From Osedax fenrisi (lineage: Eukaryota; Annelida; Polychaeta; Sabellida; Siboglinidae), in assembly GCA_964019155.1 (NCBI GenBank), contig OZ025239.1, positions 107,426,570-107,490,569 of the forward strand: a stretch of DNA of 64,000 nucleotides, read 5' to 3'. The notes under the pieces were generated by a model, which was given only the letters and a program-made list of their open reading frames with translations, had not been told where the DNA came from and ran no database searches. How positions within the stretch are numbered: the stretch's first letter is position 1; each line of letters opens with the position of its first letter. Below are positions 11,671 to 23,314 of this stretch, in pieces. Position numbers and translations under genes: made by a program.

Positions 11671-13479
11671 GTTATCTATGGAATTAAAAGATTAAATCAA
11701 ATTTTAAAATCACAATAATATCTATAATCATATAATATTAATATATTGTAATTTTTGAATACAAATAATGAGTCATAAAATGTTAAGACCATTTATTGTT
11801 AAAGTGTCAGTAATAGGTTACTTTACCCTACTATATTATACAGTATAATTGATACCCTACCCGCTTCTACTATTCATTATATTATATATTATACCCTATG
11901 AGTAAACTATTGATCTTATAAGCTTATGTATATATAGGTACAATCAACGATAGGATGTACGATTAACAGAATCAATTATGTAGATAACTTACTAACCAGT
12001 ATACTGGTATACATCAAAACATTATATTTTCAATATGTATTATGTAGGTATTGCTAGTGGTACTTATTAATTGTTAATACTTAAATAGAATCATACATCT
12101 CATCAATTAAATTGTTGTCTAATATATTATCCAAATTTATATCCAATATATGTTATTTGTCATAATTAATATATTGAATATTATCTTACTCATAATTAAT
12201 ATATTGAATATTATCTTACTCATAATTAATATATTGAATATTTGTATCTATCGTCATGGAAAATAAACTTGATCTTACAGTAAGATATTTATTTGGTCGA
12301 TGTAATGATATTCATTGTTGTAGTGTAATGTTGTTATGTACGGTTCCGCGGTATACTATACTCTTCATGCTCTACATCAGCGATACATTCAATGTAATGC
12401 TCTTCATTTGATGATGCCATCGCCACACCGCACAAGTAATACATAGGTTAGATAGGTTAGCCCTGGGGTTAGCCTATACATCCGCTTGTCGTGTTATACT
12501 GATGTTAAATATACGCGTAGCTTTACTATTCTACTCGTGGAGTGTGTAATCACCCTATTGTCATCATTACATCGTGCACAACATAAATTCAGTTCCGAAT
12601 ACATTTAATTTACCAAAATATCTATCGAAGTTAATCTTTCTAGTGTAAATAACGTAAATCAGAATAAATAATTTATTACGAATAACGTGGTAGCGATAGG
12701 TTAAAGTAAGTCAGGAATGTAATGCGTTGTTTTATTATGATTACAAATTGTATTCTATATTATTTCTTATCTGTGTACATCGCGTACGTGTGACTTTCAG
12801 ATCTTCTTAGTAACATACATTTTACATAAAACTATAGTTTAAATAAACTGCATTTATTAACTATAGTTTATGATAATGAATAGCTCTAGTATTTAGTTGT
12901 ATAACGAGACACACGATATTTAAAAACTGGCAAAATTAGATAAATTAACGTTACAAAAGGGCATAAAGTGAACATTTTAAACATAAGCTTTCCTATTAAA
13001 TGATTCCGAAACGTTGTACTACTGAGAAAGTATTTTACCTATTTATTTTTCCAGATTTATAATAAATATCGTAATATTTACTTTGCACGTTTTCTGGGCT
13101 AGTATAAACTTATCGAATAACAGAAACGCTAAAAATCGTGAAATTGGGTTAATAATTAAAAATATAAAATTATATAAATAATGTCTGCTTTCGTTTCGAT
13201 GTGACAATTCTAAGTAGTACCAGCGAAGTAGCTCTCCATCCTATAACGGTTATCAGAAACTCGCTTTGTTCTATTGTTAGAAATACTACGAGGAATGCTC
13301 TCACAAGAAGCCTACGTTATTCTTCCGCTCGCAGACCATGGCCGGTGTTGGCTGATAATTTGGTACTTGTCGACTATGGGAAGAAGTGAATATGTGTTCA
13401 CGTAACACTATTCTTATTCACCTGAGGAACATATGCAACGAAACGCATGACTGGAGCTCTTGTAATACGGTATTCATAA
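11671..13479. other. Non-coding AT-rich stretch
   Basis: It holds a short tandem triplication (12160-12242) and otherwise unstructured sequence. An open segment at 13203-13388, with Arg- and Ser-rich presequence-like residues, lacks an in-frame ATG and is not called. Confidence 0.6.
12160..12242. repeat. 30-bp unit, nearly three tandem copies
   Basis: The unit (CATAATTAATATATTGAATA plus TTATCTTACT) is repeated without visible divergence. Confidence 0.92.
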
Positions 13480-13755
13480 CTGCCTGCGTGGCTCAGTTGG
13501 CTAAGGCGTCATACACGCGAGCAGTAGGACGCGGGTTCGAGCCCGACAGGACCATTAAGATATGTCTTAAAATAATATATAAGTGATCTTATATAATTGT
13601 GTATAAATAAATGATCGGCTCTCGTTAAAACCACGGATGCCTTAACAATATAGTGGTTTCGAATGGACATTAGAGCCATATATGGTTATAAGTGAAAACT
13701 TCAACTAAGTACCTGGATAGGATGAAAGGACTCCACCAAAATAACAATAAAAATA
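13480..13755 (+). mobile_element. tRNA-derived SINE, full-length copy 1
   Basis: The head resembles a tRNA: an A box (TGGCTCAGTTGG, 13489-13500) and a B box (GGGTTCGAGCCC) at RNA polymerase III type-2 spacing. The acceptor and T-stem pairings are imperfect, so it is not a functional tRNA. The body (GTGATCTTATATAATTG, ATCGGCTCTCG, GGACATTAGAGCCATATATG) and the tail (GGATGAAAGGACTCCACCAA plus A-rich) recur in three other places in this window, which defines a family. No coding capacity; mobilisation would depend on a partner LINE. Confidence 0.88.
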
Positions 13756-14986
13756 CAGTATATAAGCAGACAACCCTACCCTACTGTAGTATATACACAT
13801 TAAAGGCATCATCTTTACGCAATGTTTATATTTACATTATTATCATTCTTAACATTATATATACTGTGAGATGTGTACAAGGTTTGTTCATATGGAATCT
13901 AAGAATTAATTTATTTACATTTTATTAACATTTAATTATCACTATTTATTTGCCATATTAGTAGTACTCTCATTGGTTTATTAGTAATACAATTATAAAT
14001 ATTATTTACTATTGTAATAAAAAACATAATATTAATAATACAAATTTAATTTATTATAAAAATATAAATAATTCTCTATTCAAATTCACCTGTAAATAAT
14101 ATACATTATATTTAATAAATGGATACTAAAAATAATTATAATTAATTTTAATGTTTTTAGTAATTTTAGAGAAGGTTATATATAACATTGATGTAATTGA
14201 TTATATGTTTTGTTATGTAATACATCATCATGCCTACATTTAATAATAATAATAAAATCGATGAATTAATATAAAATTAGATAATAAATATACATTATAT
14301 TAAGACGTTAGTCATTATAATAAGTCATTATATATCGCCATATCTATAATATAGGTTTCAAATAAATGTTATAAATATCTCTAAAGATTCAACATTCATA
14401 TTAAATGAGATGTGTTTAGCATACTATATAAATATATATATATACGAGATTGATTAAATTCATTTTTGTACATTGTAATTCTATCCTATAACATGCTGTC
14501 AACATAACGAATGTGATTTATGTATGAACGGACGACAACAATAGATAATATCGCTGTATTACTTTGCCCCTTAGGCAGACAACATTATATAAATATAATT
14601 AACAGAAAAATAAAATTAAAACTCTTCTAATAAATATTATTATTATTATTATATTATTAATTAATATTGATATTAGTTTGCTAATACTCGATTCTAAATA
14701 AAAATTATTCGAATAACGATATTAGCGAATCTATCTTACGTAATGAAAACTATAGAAATGTAACCTTCCAAGAATGCGAATAGATCGTCCTTACCGATAG
14801 CTTCAGCTGAAACAGATGATCGTAGAATATTAAAGTTATTGTTTCGGGATAATTTTAAATAATAATAATAATAATATTTTAAACTAAAATTTATTGATCA
14901 CGAATTATATTTCAAAATTACATAAATAGTTTATATACGTTAATTATGTTAATTATAAACGCATACTAAATACACAAAGCGCTATA

Positions 14987-15025
<39 letters not shown>

Positions 15026-15214
15026 TACGTTACATACACTATAGGCTACATACACTATAGTGCCTATACTATAGGTACTACATAGACTATAGGCAGTCTA
15101 TTGGAGTCTAACTGATATCGCTCATCTGTATAGTTTTCTTCTTCGACAGTTTCGTGTTCGAGAACGATTCTACGGCGAGCAACTCGATGAATAACTCCTG
15201 TAACGTTATATTGC

Positions 15215-15254
<40 letters not shown>

Positions 15255-15258
15255 AAAA
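13756..15258. other. Non-coding AT-rich stretch
   Basis: I see no gene or repeat termini, only short A/T-rich microsatellites (for example TTA runs near 14636-14660, TAA near 14862-14875 and TA near 14990-15020). Confidence 0.6.
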
Positions 15259-15555
15259 CTGCCTGTGTGGCTCAGTAGCTAAGGCTTTAGACACACAAGC
15301 AGTAGGACATGAGTTCGAGCCTCGTCCGGACCATTAATTAATTTTATAAAATGGGTCTTAAAATATTATTTAGAAGTGATCTTATATAATTGTGTATAAA
15401 TAAATGATCGGCTCTCGTTAAAACCATGTATGCCTTAACATGAGAGCGGCTTCGAAGGGACATTAGAGCCATATATGGTGAAATAAGTGAAAACTTCTTC
15501 TAAATTCCTGGATGGGATGAAAGGACTCCACCAAATAAAAATAACAATAACAATA
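15259..15555 (+). mobile_element. tRNA-derived SINE, full-length copy 2
   Basis: Same architecture as the copy at 13480: head with A box (TGGCTCAGTAG) and B box (AGTTCGAGCC), shared body and the tail GAAAGGACTCCACCAAATAA. The two copies differ by scattered substitutions and small indels, so they are independent insertions of moderate age. The (TA)n tract immediately upstream may be the integration site. Confidence 0.88.
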
Positions 15556-16129
15556 TATATATATATATTACACTAACACTCTACGAATACAATTAATATA
15601 GAGTAATCTTAATACAAATTAATAGTATTAGTAGTTTTTGTTATCTTAGTGAAAAATTACTGTGGTGTTGAATTTAAATTTCAGTAGTAATTATTTTATA
15701 AAATATATGATTTTGAAACAAATATTTGTATACAATTGTTTTTTTTCCGAGATTCTTTCAAACTTACACTTGAAAGTTTCACGTGTACATATAAATGAGA
15801 TATATAAATACAGAAATTTATAAATAAAGACATTTATAAATAAAGACATTTATAAATAAAGAAATTTATAAATATGTATAAAGTATATGTATACCATCAG
15901 AGATAAGTTGTTTACAAATATTTTAATATATTCTTATATAATATATTATGTTGGTTATTATTTAGTTGTTTTATAATTAATCTTGTGCAAAGATGTAATA
16001 TATTGATGATGTTATATAGGTACTTTTGAAAATATAAATATATTGCTTTGATACACTTACACTACATCTCTTTGACCAAATCAGATGATAATTTATCTCT
16101 GATTATAATCTGAATATTTATTTAGATAA

Positions 16130-16181
<52 letters not shown>

Positions 16182-16475
16182 AGTAGAAAGCTTCACATTT
16201 AGTAAAAGTACAATATAGTAAACATTTAAAAATAATTTTAATTTGTTGGTATAATTTCAACTTATTTACATATTACATTTACACAGTAAACAATCGGATA
16301 TATCGAAATGAAAATGGCAAGATTATCGATTTCTCGTTCAATATTTTAATACACATACAAGTTGATTGCACAATTATTCATATACGTGTTAATAAATAAT
16401 ATTTATTTATTGAAATCTCATATATATATATATATATATATATTGAATACAATACAAATAGCGGATATATGCTGT
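15556..16475. other. Non-coding AT-rich stretch
   Basis: It contains three or four copies of an 18-bp unit (ATTTATAAATAAAGACAT, about 15818-15872), two TA tracts (about 16131-16180) and nothing else that I can name. Confidence 0.6.
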
Positions 16476-16613
16476 GGATACCAATGATCTCGTGCAGTTC
16501 GATGTTAATTTAAATAATTATTTACAAAAAGTAGAATTTACATTGCGCACGAAATCACCACACGAAATCACCACACGAAATCACCACACTGCGCACGAAA
16601 TCACTGGTTACCG
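16476..16613. mobile_element. 138-bp MITE with perfect 8-bp target duplication
   Basis: The termini are inverted (left GGATACCAATGATCTCGTGC; right end read inward CGGTAACCAGTGATTTCGTG). TATGCTGT flanks it on both sides (16468-16475 and 16614-16621), an 8-bp target-site duplication. Between the arms is an AT-rich core and a short tandem of ACACGAAATCACC units. Related elements are at 24859-24993 and 44907-45024. An 8-bp duplication fits hAT or P-type transposases, but the terminal bases are not the usual hAT CAG, so the superfamily is uncertain. Confidence 0.85.
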
Positions 16614-16947
16614 TATGCTGTATATCGACCGGGGAATAGAGGTAGAGCTGCAGTATACGATATAATCTCGAGAACGCTCTCTATGACAAAAGTGGCGATT
16701 CTATATATATATCGATACAATGCGTATTCCTACATATTGTGTTCATAGCTATTATACGTTTGATTGATAGTGTTTACAATATATACTAGCCGTATATATT
16801 TATATAGAATCTACGATTTGTAGTTATCATTTTCGATATTTTAACAATATTATTGAGAAAACTTTATTGTAAAGTATAACGAATAAAATATTATTTTATA
16901 TTGTTTATATTATATGTTTTTTAACACAAATTACTAGAATATATACA

Positions 16948-16997
<50 letters not shown>

Positions 16998-17620
16998 AGG
17001 AATAATAATTATGAACATATAAGTGATCTATTTAGAATAGTCTCTTTCTTTATTTAGCACTTTAGTGATTCAATTTTTAAATATCAGCGGAAATAACTCT
17101 GATAACTTATATCGACAGGCAAATGTTTGTATACAATACCTTGAATAGTAAAACCAAAGATTTTCCAAAGGAAAGATATTGCACTTGTGTATATTTGTGT
17201 AACCTAATAATTCGATATGGCCATCTAGTGGTATTAGTATGATTATAAGAATTTTCTATATTTATTGTAATTGTAAATAATAAATGATATACAATATACA
17301 TGTATATTGTATTATAATATGTATTGGCATGATTTTAAAATGATAATATAATTATATAACAATAGAATACACTGATTAGTTATATTTAATATAAACAAAT
17401 AAAATAAATGATAAATATATCATTTATAAAATATAATATTAAAAAAAACTACATGTATTGTATTATAATTTGTATTATATTTTAATGATTTTAAATGTAT
17501 GTATATAATTCATAGATTTATAGTTTAATTGTAAACTATAAATCTATGATATAATTAGAAAAAAAGAAATTTAAATAAAAATATCACATGATTTAAAATT
17601 TCATATACTATTTCGCCATC

Positions 17621-18992
17621 TACCCAACAAACAATTATTTAGAACTTTTGAGAACTTTTGAGAACTATAGTTCTAGAACTATAGTTCTCAAAAGTTCTCA
17701 AAAATTCCGAATAAATAATATTATTAATAATATTTATATTAATGCATTAATATACATGTATAATTTAAAATAATAAGTATTAGAAAACACAGCTTGTTTT
17801 CTATTATATACTATAATATACCTATACAAAACTTACTATTAATAAAAATAATTTACCAATTCCCAGCTAACAGTAATAGCCTCATAATAACAACATAATA
17901 TCAGCATAATATACTTTTAAAATTAATAGCAGAATAATAATAGCATAATAGACTTTTAATGGCAACATAATAGCATGACAAATTAATAGAGGCATAATAG
18001 AATGTTAATGGCTACATAATAGCAGCATAATAGTACAATGTGAACATGTGAGGCTATTATATATGCTATTATGTTACTATTATGAGGCTATTATTGTTAG
18101 CTGGGTAGGTAGAGTAGCAAAGTAATGTAGGTAGGTACTACAAGTCCTACTGCTTATAGTACTATAGTACTCCAAGTCAAGATATCATATAACAATCTGG
18201 GAGACTTTCTTAGAAATACAAATCAAATTCGGTTATATAAAAGAAAATTAGACGCAAATGAATCATAGACCAAGAGAAGGATTATTTTAAGGCATTATTT
18301 ATCAACATGTAATAATTGGTTGATCAAATAATGGACCTGTACTAGGAAATAATATATACAATCGTTACTATATATAGAGTATACTCTTGTTATATATAAT
18401 CTTGTTACACTTATTCCATTACTACATTATTTATTTTCTATTTTTTGTATTCTATTATAATGATGTTTATTTTATGATTTTATATTATTATTTATTGTTA
18501 ATTTATATGTCATAAAGGTTTATTTAATAAATAATATAATATCAAAATAAAAAATAATAATATTTTATTCAATATAATACAAATTATGTTAAAATTGATA
18601 AGTTACATGCTTAGAATACGTGATAGCTACTGTAAACATTGATATTGTATATAAGTATTATACATGAATACATTTATATAATAATAATAATTTCTAGTTG
18701 TATCTGTATCTGTATCTGTAAAATAATAGTAATTATAATATATTTATATATATATATATATAATAGTACCTTTATCAAGTATTTTTCTTTTATAATTTCC
18801 ATTATATCACCTTCAACCCAGATGCAATTAATGTATACGGCTCCTCACACTTTCCTTGCTCCAATATATCTAAATACAATAACACATAATTAACCAAACC
18901 AGTATATTTATATATGCACTATATATAACTAACAATTATATTAGCTAATATAATTATAACTAACCTAATTATATTTTAAATGTATTCCTATC

Positions 18993-19040
<48 letters not shown>

Positions 19041-20018
19041 GTGATTATAATGATTATATATGATCATTTTTTTAAATTTATAATTAAATGAATTAATTAA
19101 TTCAATTGATAATTTAATTAAGTAATGAAATTAAGTAGTAATAAATGTAATTAATATATAATATATGTATACTAATTTAATTTATAAGTGATAAAAAGTA
19201 AATAACATATAATAATATATATAAACTAATTAAATTATTTAATTAATATAAAATAAGTTATTAATGTTAATCATTGAAGGTTAATAACAACATTTTATTT
19301 TAAAAATTAGTATATTATATTCCTAAATACATATAAATACATAAATGTATATATATATACAATTATATTATATAATTATAATTTATCAATCATCAAATAT
19401 ATTTAATTTAATTTAAAATATCTTATTATTATTATAATAATTATTATTATAATACCGGTATATTTAATGGCCATTAAACTGATAAATATATATTATAATC
19501 TAAATAATTATTTACTAACTATTTTGAGAAGACATTCTTGTTTTTATATATTGTAATATAATTAATTCAAATGTATGTGTATAATTATAAATTAAACATT
19601 TAAATATAAAAATATATTTACATATATTTTTTTACACTGTAATCTTAGATTTTAATTTTACCAAACTATAAATCTATAAAATCTATGATTTTAATGGGTG
19701 ATATCACTAATTTTAGAATTATATTATAATATTATTGGAACTAAAGTTCTCAAAAGTTCTAAAAAGTTCCAATTATAATTATTGGAACTAAAGTTCCCAA
19801 AAGTTCTAAAAAGTTCTCAATATAAAATATTATTGGAACTTAAGTTCCCAAAAGTTCTAAAAAGTTCTCAATATAAAATATTATTGGAACTAAAGTTCTC
19901 AAAAGTTCTAAAAAAGTTCCCATTATAATTATTGAGAACTTAAGTTCCAAAAAGTTCCAAAAAGTTCTCAATAGTTCCAATAGTTCTAAAAAGTTCTGAA
20001 TAAATTGTTTGTTGGGTA
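17621..20018. mobile_element. Inner element with TACCCAACAAACAATT termini
   Basis: The inverted ends TACCCAACAAACAATT / AATTGTTTGTTGGGTA are followed on both sides by the same repeated AGTTCTCAAAAGTTC family, which ties the two ends together as one element of about 2.4 kb. The centre is non-coding AT-rich DNA. Confidence 0.65.
17862..18105. mobile_element. 244-bp MITE with CCCAGCTAACA termini
   Basis: The left end CCCAGCTAACAGTAATAGCC is matched by the inverted right end CCCAGCTAACAATAATAGCC with one difference in 20. The interior is a run of related AGCATAATAG words. It sits inside the larger element at 17621-20018. Confidence 0.8.
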
Positions 20019-20117
20019 GTGTTAATGTTATTTTTTCATTTTAAATTTACATTTTGAGGTACTAGAGATAGATAGGGAGTGCAATATCTTTCCTTTGGAA
20101 AATCTTTGGTAAAACTA

Positions 20118-20586
20118 TAGAGTTCACTAATTATATCTAAACAATATCAGATTATAAAGTAAACGATTATAATTTAATATAGAGATTGAATCTCTGGATT
20201 ACATCCAAATAAAGGCAAGAATTCATATATGTAAACTATAGTTGGCTCTGGTCGATATCAAAGTGCAGATGTTAATACTCTATAATCTTAATACACTAAT
20301 GATTATAATAATCGTTTACTAAATATTCCGATATTATTTCGATATCATTAGCGTCCTCTATGGTTGAATCATTCGAGTATTGTTTAAAAATGTTTAGTCG
20401 AGAAAAAGCAATCTCAGTACATGATTCATGTATAAAACTTGTTTGCTTATATTGTATAATGAATGAATTTATATACAAAATATAATCGAGTACATATTAG
20501 ACTTTTAATATTATAATAATTTGTTATTAACTAATGCCCTCTATAGTTGAAATATATTATCTTTAGTTAGATAATTAGGGGATTCA
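20118..20586. other. Non-coding stretch, partly repeated elsewhere
   Basis: A segment at about 20449-20580 (ATAATGAATGAATTTATATA, then CTATAGTTGAA and TTTAGTTAG) has a diverged relative at about 58438-58570, so this is probably a dispersed repeat. The 60-codon minus-strand frame at 20296-20478 is not convincing as a gene. Confidence 0.5.
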
Positions 20587-20673
20587 ATAAATACGGCACA
20601 TTTGACATTTGTTATTAAGTAACCACCACCGCTTGTGGCCGGCGTTAACAATTACTTAATGCGAATTAATAGG

Positions 20674-20729
<56 letters not shown>

Positions 20730-21054
20730 TTGTATTAAAATGTGTGGGTTATTTGCTTTAATTCGTTTAGTTTTTTTTTCTACTTGGTTTTTTAGCTGCA
20801 TTACACCCCAAAGTAGCCTATAAAAACTCAACACGTCCTTTTTAATTGTAATCCCTCATCATATAAGTAATATGTGAATCTTAAATATACACACACAATC
20901 ATAGTGACTATGACCGTGTGTCTTATAGTCTTAGAAAACTAAAGACTCTTAGACACACACATACACACTGGATTACTTACGTAATTTGTAACGCCGCCCA
21001 CCAAACGATGCGGTGGTTACTTAATAATAAATGTAAAATGTGCCATATTTAATG
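20587..21054. mobile_element. MITE with about 70-bp imperfect terminal inverted repeats (copy A)
   Basis: The left arm (AAATACGGCACATTTGACAT, then AAGTAACCACCACC) and the inverted right arm (TTAAATATGGCACATTTTAC, then AAGTAACCACCGC) match with indels. Inside are a (TA)n tract and, on the minus strand, a module also found at 21706, 23153 and 37613. It lies just beyond the 3' side of the histone-fold exon at 21148. A sister element is at 22290-23314. Confidence 0.8.
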
Positions 21055-21147
21055 CACATCCGATAATTCACTGTATTTATAAAAGTTTCTATATGGTTAT
21101 AAAGTTTATGATAAATTTCTTTTAAACGAATTTAATTTTGAATAAAC

Positions 21148-21312
21148 CGTAGCTTTAGTAATTAACATTATAGTTTCTTGTGATAAATTGTTAATTTCTG
21201 GATCAAATTTCATAATTTGCTTGATTCTTGCATATGGCAATTGATTTAATTTTTCGTTTCCTAATAAATCAATAGATTCACTTTCATTTATAGAATCATC
21301 AAGAGTATCCAT
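21148..21312 (-). CDS. Histone-fold exon resembling DNA polymerase epsilon subunit 4 / CHRAC1
   Basis: ATG at 21312 opens a 55-codon exon ending in phase 0 at GCTACG|GTTTAT (21148). After an acidic head (MDTLDDSINESESIDLLG) comes LPYARIKQIMKFDPEI and then SQETIMLITKAT. This is the alpha-1, loop 1 and start of alpha-2 of the H2A-type histone fold in POLE4/Dpb3 and CHRAC1/CHRAC-15-17 proteins (LPxxRIKxIMK, xxEAxxLxxKATELF). In the family the next residues are ELF(V/I), so the coding frame must switch exon here; I could not find the following exon in the 1 kb of repeat-rich sequence downstream. The family partners POLE3/CHRAC17 in DNA polymerase epsilon or in the CHRAC remodeller. It may be an intact gene with a distant next exon, or an isolated fragment. 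POLE4 versus CHRAC1 cannot be decided from this piece. Confidence 0.65.
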
Positions 21313-21539
21313 TATATTATTATAATAATTATTATAATCGTATTTAAATTTGAAAATAAAAATATACCAATGATTGTAAACAAAAAATGATATTTAAACC
21401 CATTTGGATTTAAACCTTATGAATTTAGAGAACCTGTCCTAGTTTTCTACCTTTGATTTTATTTTTTATGATCAATCATTAATATTTGAATATTTTAGTA
21501 TATAGACTAACAATTTCACCATATTTTTAATTATAAATA

Positions 21540-21657
21540 ATGTCTCCAATTTCTAAATCTAATGAAATTATTAACAACCATAGTATAGATTTTAAAGGAG
21601 GAAATAATGCTGATCTATTAGAGTTAGAATATTATTATTATAATCATTATAATAATG
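21540..21657 (+). CDS. Possible first coding exon, divergent from the histone-fold exon
   Basis: An ATG with good context (ATAATGT) opens about 39 codons beginning MSPISKSNEIINNHSIDF, ending at AATG|GTATAC. The sequence is less AT-biased than its neighbours, and its start is 228 bp from the opposite-facing start at 21312, as in a bidirectional promoter. A MITE begins five bases past the putative donor. I do not recognise the protein and found no continuation, so it may be chance. Confidence 0.25.
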
Positions 21658-21662
21658 GTATA

Positions 21663-21837
21663 CGATCATAACGGACGGGTTGCAAATGTAAATAAACACG
21701 AAAAAGGACGAGTTGAGTTTTAATAGACTGACTTTGGGATGTAATCATTACAGTAATATTACTCATGCATATGCAGCTAAAAAAACAAGCAGAACAAAAC
21801 TAAACCATTTAAACCAAATAACCATCAAATATCAATG

Positions 21838-21878
<41 letters not shown>

Positions 21879-21902
21879 TTCTCAACCTATCCGTTATGAT
21901 CG
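21663..21902. mobile_element. 240-bp MITE with CGATCATAACGG termini
   Basis: The left end CGATCATAACGGACGGGTTG and the inverted right end CGATCATAACGGATAGGTTG match at 18 of 20 bases. The interior holds the recurrent AAAGGACGAGTTGAG module (from about 21706) and a (TA)n tract at 21839-21873. Confidence 0.85.
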
Positions 21903-22044
21903 GACACCATTATAATTATATATAAAATTATTTTTAAATATTTTAAATTAATTTTAAAAATATAATATATTTAATATTATACTATTAAATATGAATATAC
22001 TATTATATTCATCAGTATTTGAGTATAGTTACTATATTATAATA

Positions 22045-22110
22045 GTGAATGTACAAGGTATTTACATATACACTGTTACAGTGTAACATGTAAACACCTT
22101 GTACATTCAC
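22045..22110. repeat. Imperfect 66-bp palindrome
   Basis: Arms GTGAATGTACAAGGT and ACCTTGTACATTCAC flank a centre with its own inverted repeat (ACTGTTACAGT). It is probably a minimal foldback element. Confidence 0.8.
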
Positions 22111-22323
22111 CTTTTACAATAATAATTATAATAATTATATTAAATATACTAGAATCTAGTAACTAGATAATCTATTATGATGACGAAATAAGAATAAGAA
22201 TTATTGAGTTCATACGATGTTACATTGAATGTATGATACACCAGCATGAAAATCATGATTATTTATACTGTATAATATACAGGGCTGTTCATTAAATACA
22301 GTACATTTTACATTTGTTATTCA

Positions 22324-23047
22324 CAGAGATGGAAAAACCCCAAAAATCCAAAATATGTTTCTGTGATTTTTGGTGTTTTACTGAGGTTTTTGAGGTTTTT
22401 GATGTTTTTCATCAGGTTTTTCATAAAAAATTTAAAGGTATAAAATCATTTTATCCTTTTAATTTTAAAAATGATTAATAAAAGTATAGTTTATTATACA
22501 AATTAATAAAAGTATAGTTTATTATTAATTTATTGTATAATACACAAGAATGAAGTATATTAATTTAATATATAAAACAGTGTTATCAAAATCATAAAAA
22601 TACCTTATTTTTTATATAATTTTTTAATATTTTCTATTGTATTATTTTTTATATAACTTTATTCTATAGAATTGTAATAAAATATTTTTTTATTGAATCA
22701 ATTTCTATGTAATTGTATTTTTATTGAATTTTAATTATTTTCTATTAAATTAAAATGTCATGAAAAATATTATATTTATTCTATAGAATTTGATTTTTAA
22801 TAGCAATACAACGGAGGTAATACTATTTATTATATTCATATTTTAATATTATATACATTTTATAACATTTATATATTTTCTTAAAATCTAGAATTAGTTA
22901 CATAATGTAATATGATATTATCTATTAGAATTAAAATTATTAAATGTATAATTTATTAATATAAAAAATCGAAAAACCACAAAAACCAAAAAAAATATCA
23001 ATAGGTTTAAACCCAAAAACCCAAAAACCCAATCTCTTCCAACCCTG
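22324..23047. mobile_element. 724-bp hAT-like non-autonomous element with perfect target duplication
   Basis: The ends are CAGAGATGGAAAAACCCC and, inverted, CAGGGTTGGAAGAGATTGGG. GTTATTCA flanks it on both sides (22316-22323 and 23048-23055). CAG-type ends with an 8-bp duplication are diagnostic of the hAT superfamily. The sub-terminal zones are rich in AAAAACCCAAAAA and its complement. No transposase frame. It is related to the element at 47147-48418. Confidence 0.92.
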
Positions 23048-23152
23048 GTTATTCAGTAACCACCACAGCGTGTGGCGATTGGCGTTAACAATTAATCAAA
23101 TGTGTATGTGTGTGTTTAATATTTACGTATAACCTATATGATGAGGGATTAC

Positions 23153-23228
23153 GATTAAAAAGGACGAGTTGAGTTTTTATAGGCTCACTTTGGGATGTAA
23201 TGCAGCTAAAGAAAACAAGTAGAACCAC
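23153..23228 (+). repeat. Recurrent ~75-bp module (reference copy)
   Basis: Sequence running from AAAAAGGACGAGTTGAGTTT through GGCTCACTTTGGGATGTAAT to GCAGCTAAAG. Further copies are at about 21706-21800 (plus), 20765-20850 (minus) and 37613-37670 (plus, split by a hAT element). The copies sit inside elements with unrelated termini. Confidence 0.75.
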
Positions 23229-23314
23229 AAATATGAATAAAAAATATATATATATTTTATGAGACCAATACACGCGGCTGTGGTTACTAAATAACAAATG
23301 TGCCGTATTTAATG

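Larger units (their letters stand above)
17147..20117. mobile_element. 3-kb nested inverted-repeat element
   Basis: The outermost 40-bp arms (17147-17186 and 20078-20117) are nearly identical inverted copies around ACCAAAGATTTTCCAAAGGA. Within them lies a second pair of inverted ends (TACCCAACAAACAATT, 17621 and 20018) and inside that a third (17862-18105). Sub-terminal zones (17637-17705 and 19735-20000) are filled with variants of AGAACTTTTGAGAACT and its complement. No transposase frame is visible. The simplest reading is successive insertions; a large foldback element is the alternative. Confidence 0.7.
22290..23314. mobile_element. MITE copy B, split by a hAT-like insertion
   Basis: The left end (CATTAAATACAGTACATTTT) and the right end (TGTGCCGTATTTAATG) match the family at 20587-21054. 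The element is interrupted at 22324-23047. After removal of the insert, the AAGTAACCACCACC-type sub-terminal sequence resumes (CAGTAACCACCAC, 23054). The right half carries the shared module at 23153-23228. Confidence 0.82.

Noticed and set aside
13203..13388. Possible exon with Arg/Ser-rich, presequence-like translation
   Set aside because: No in-frame ATG (the only nearby ATGs run into a stop), no convincing acceptor and no recognisable family.
13483..13556. tRNA gene
   Set aside because: A and B boxes are present, but acceptor and T stems do not pair and the sequence continues into a repeated SINE body.
20296..20478. Minus-strand 60-codon frame as the missing second exon of the histone-fold gene
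   Set aside because: It lacks the ELF(V/I) continuation and the RKTL-type loop of the family, and lies in sequence repeated near 58440.
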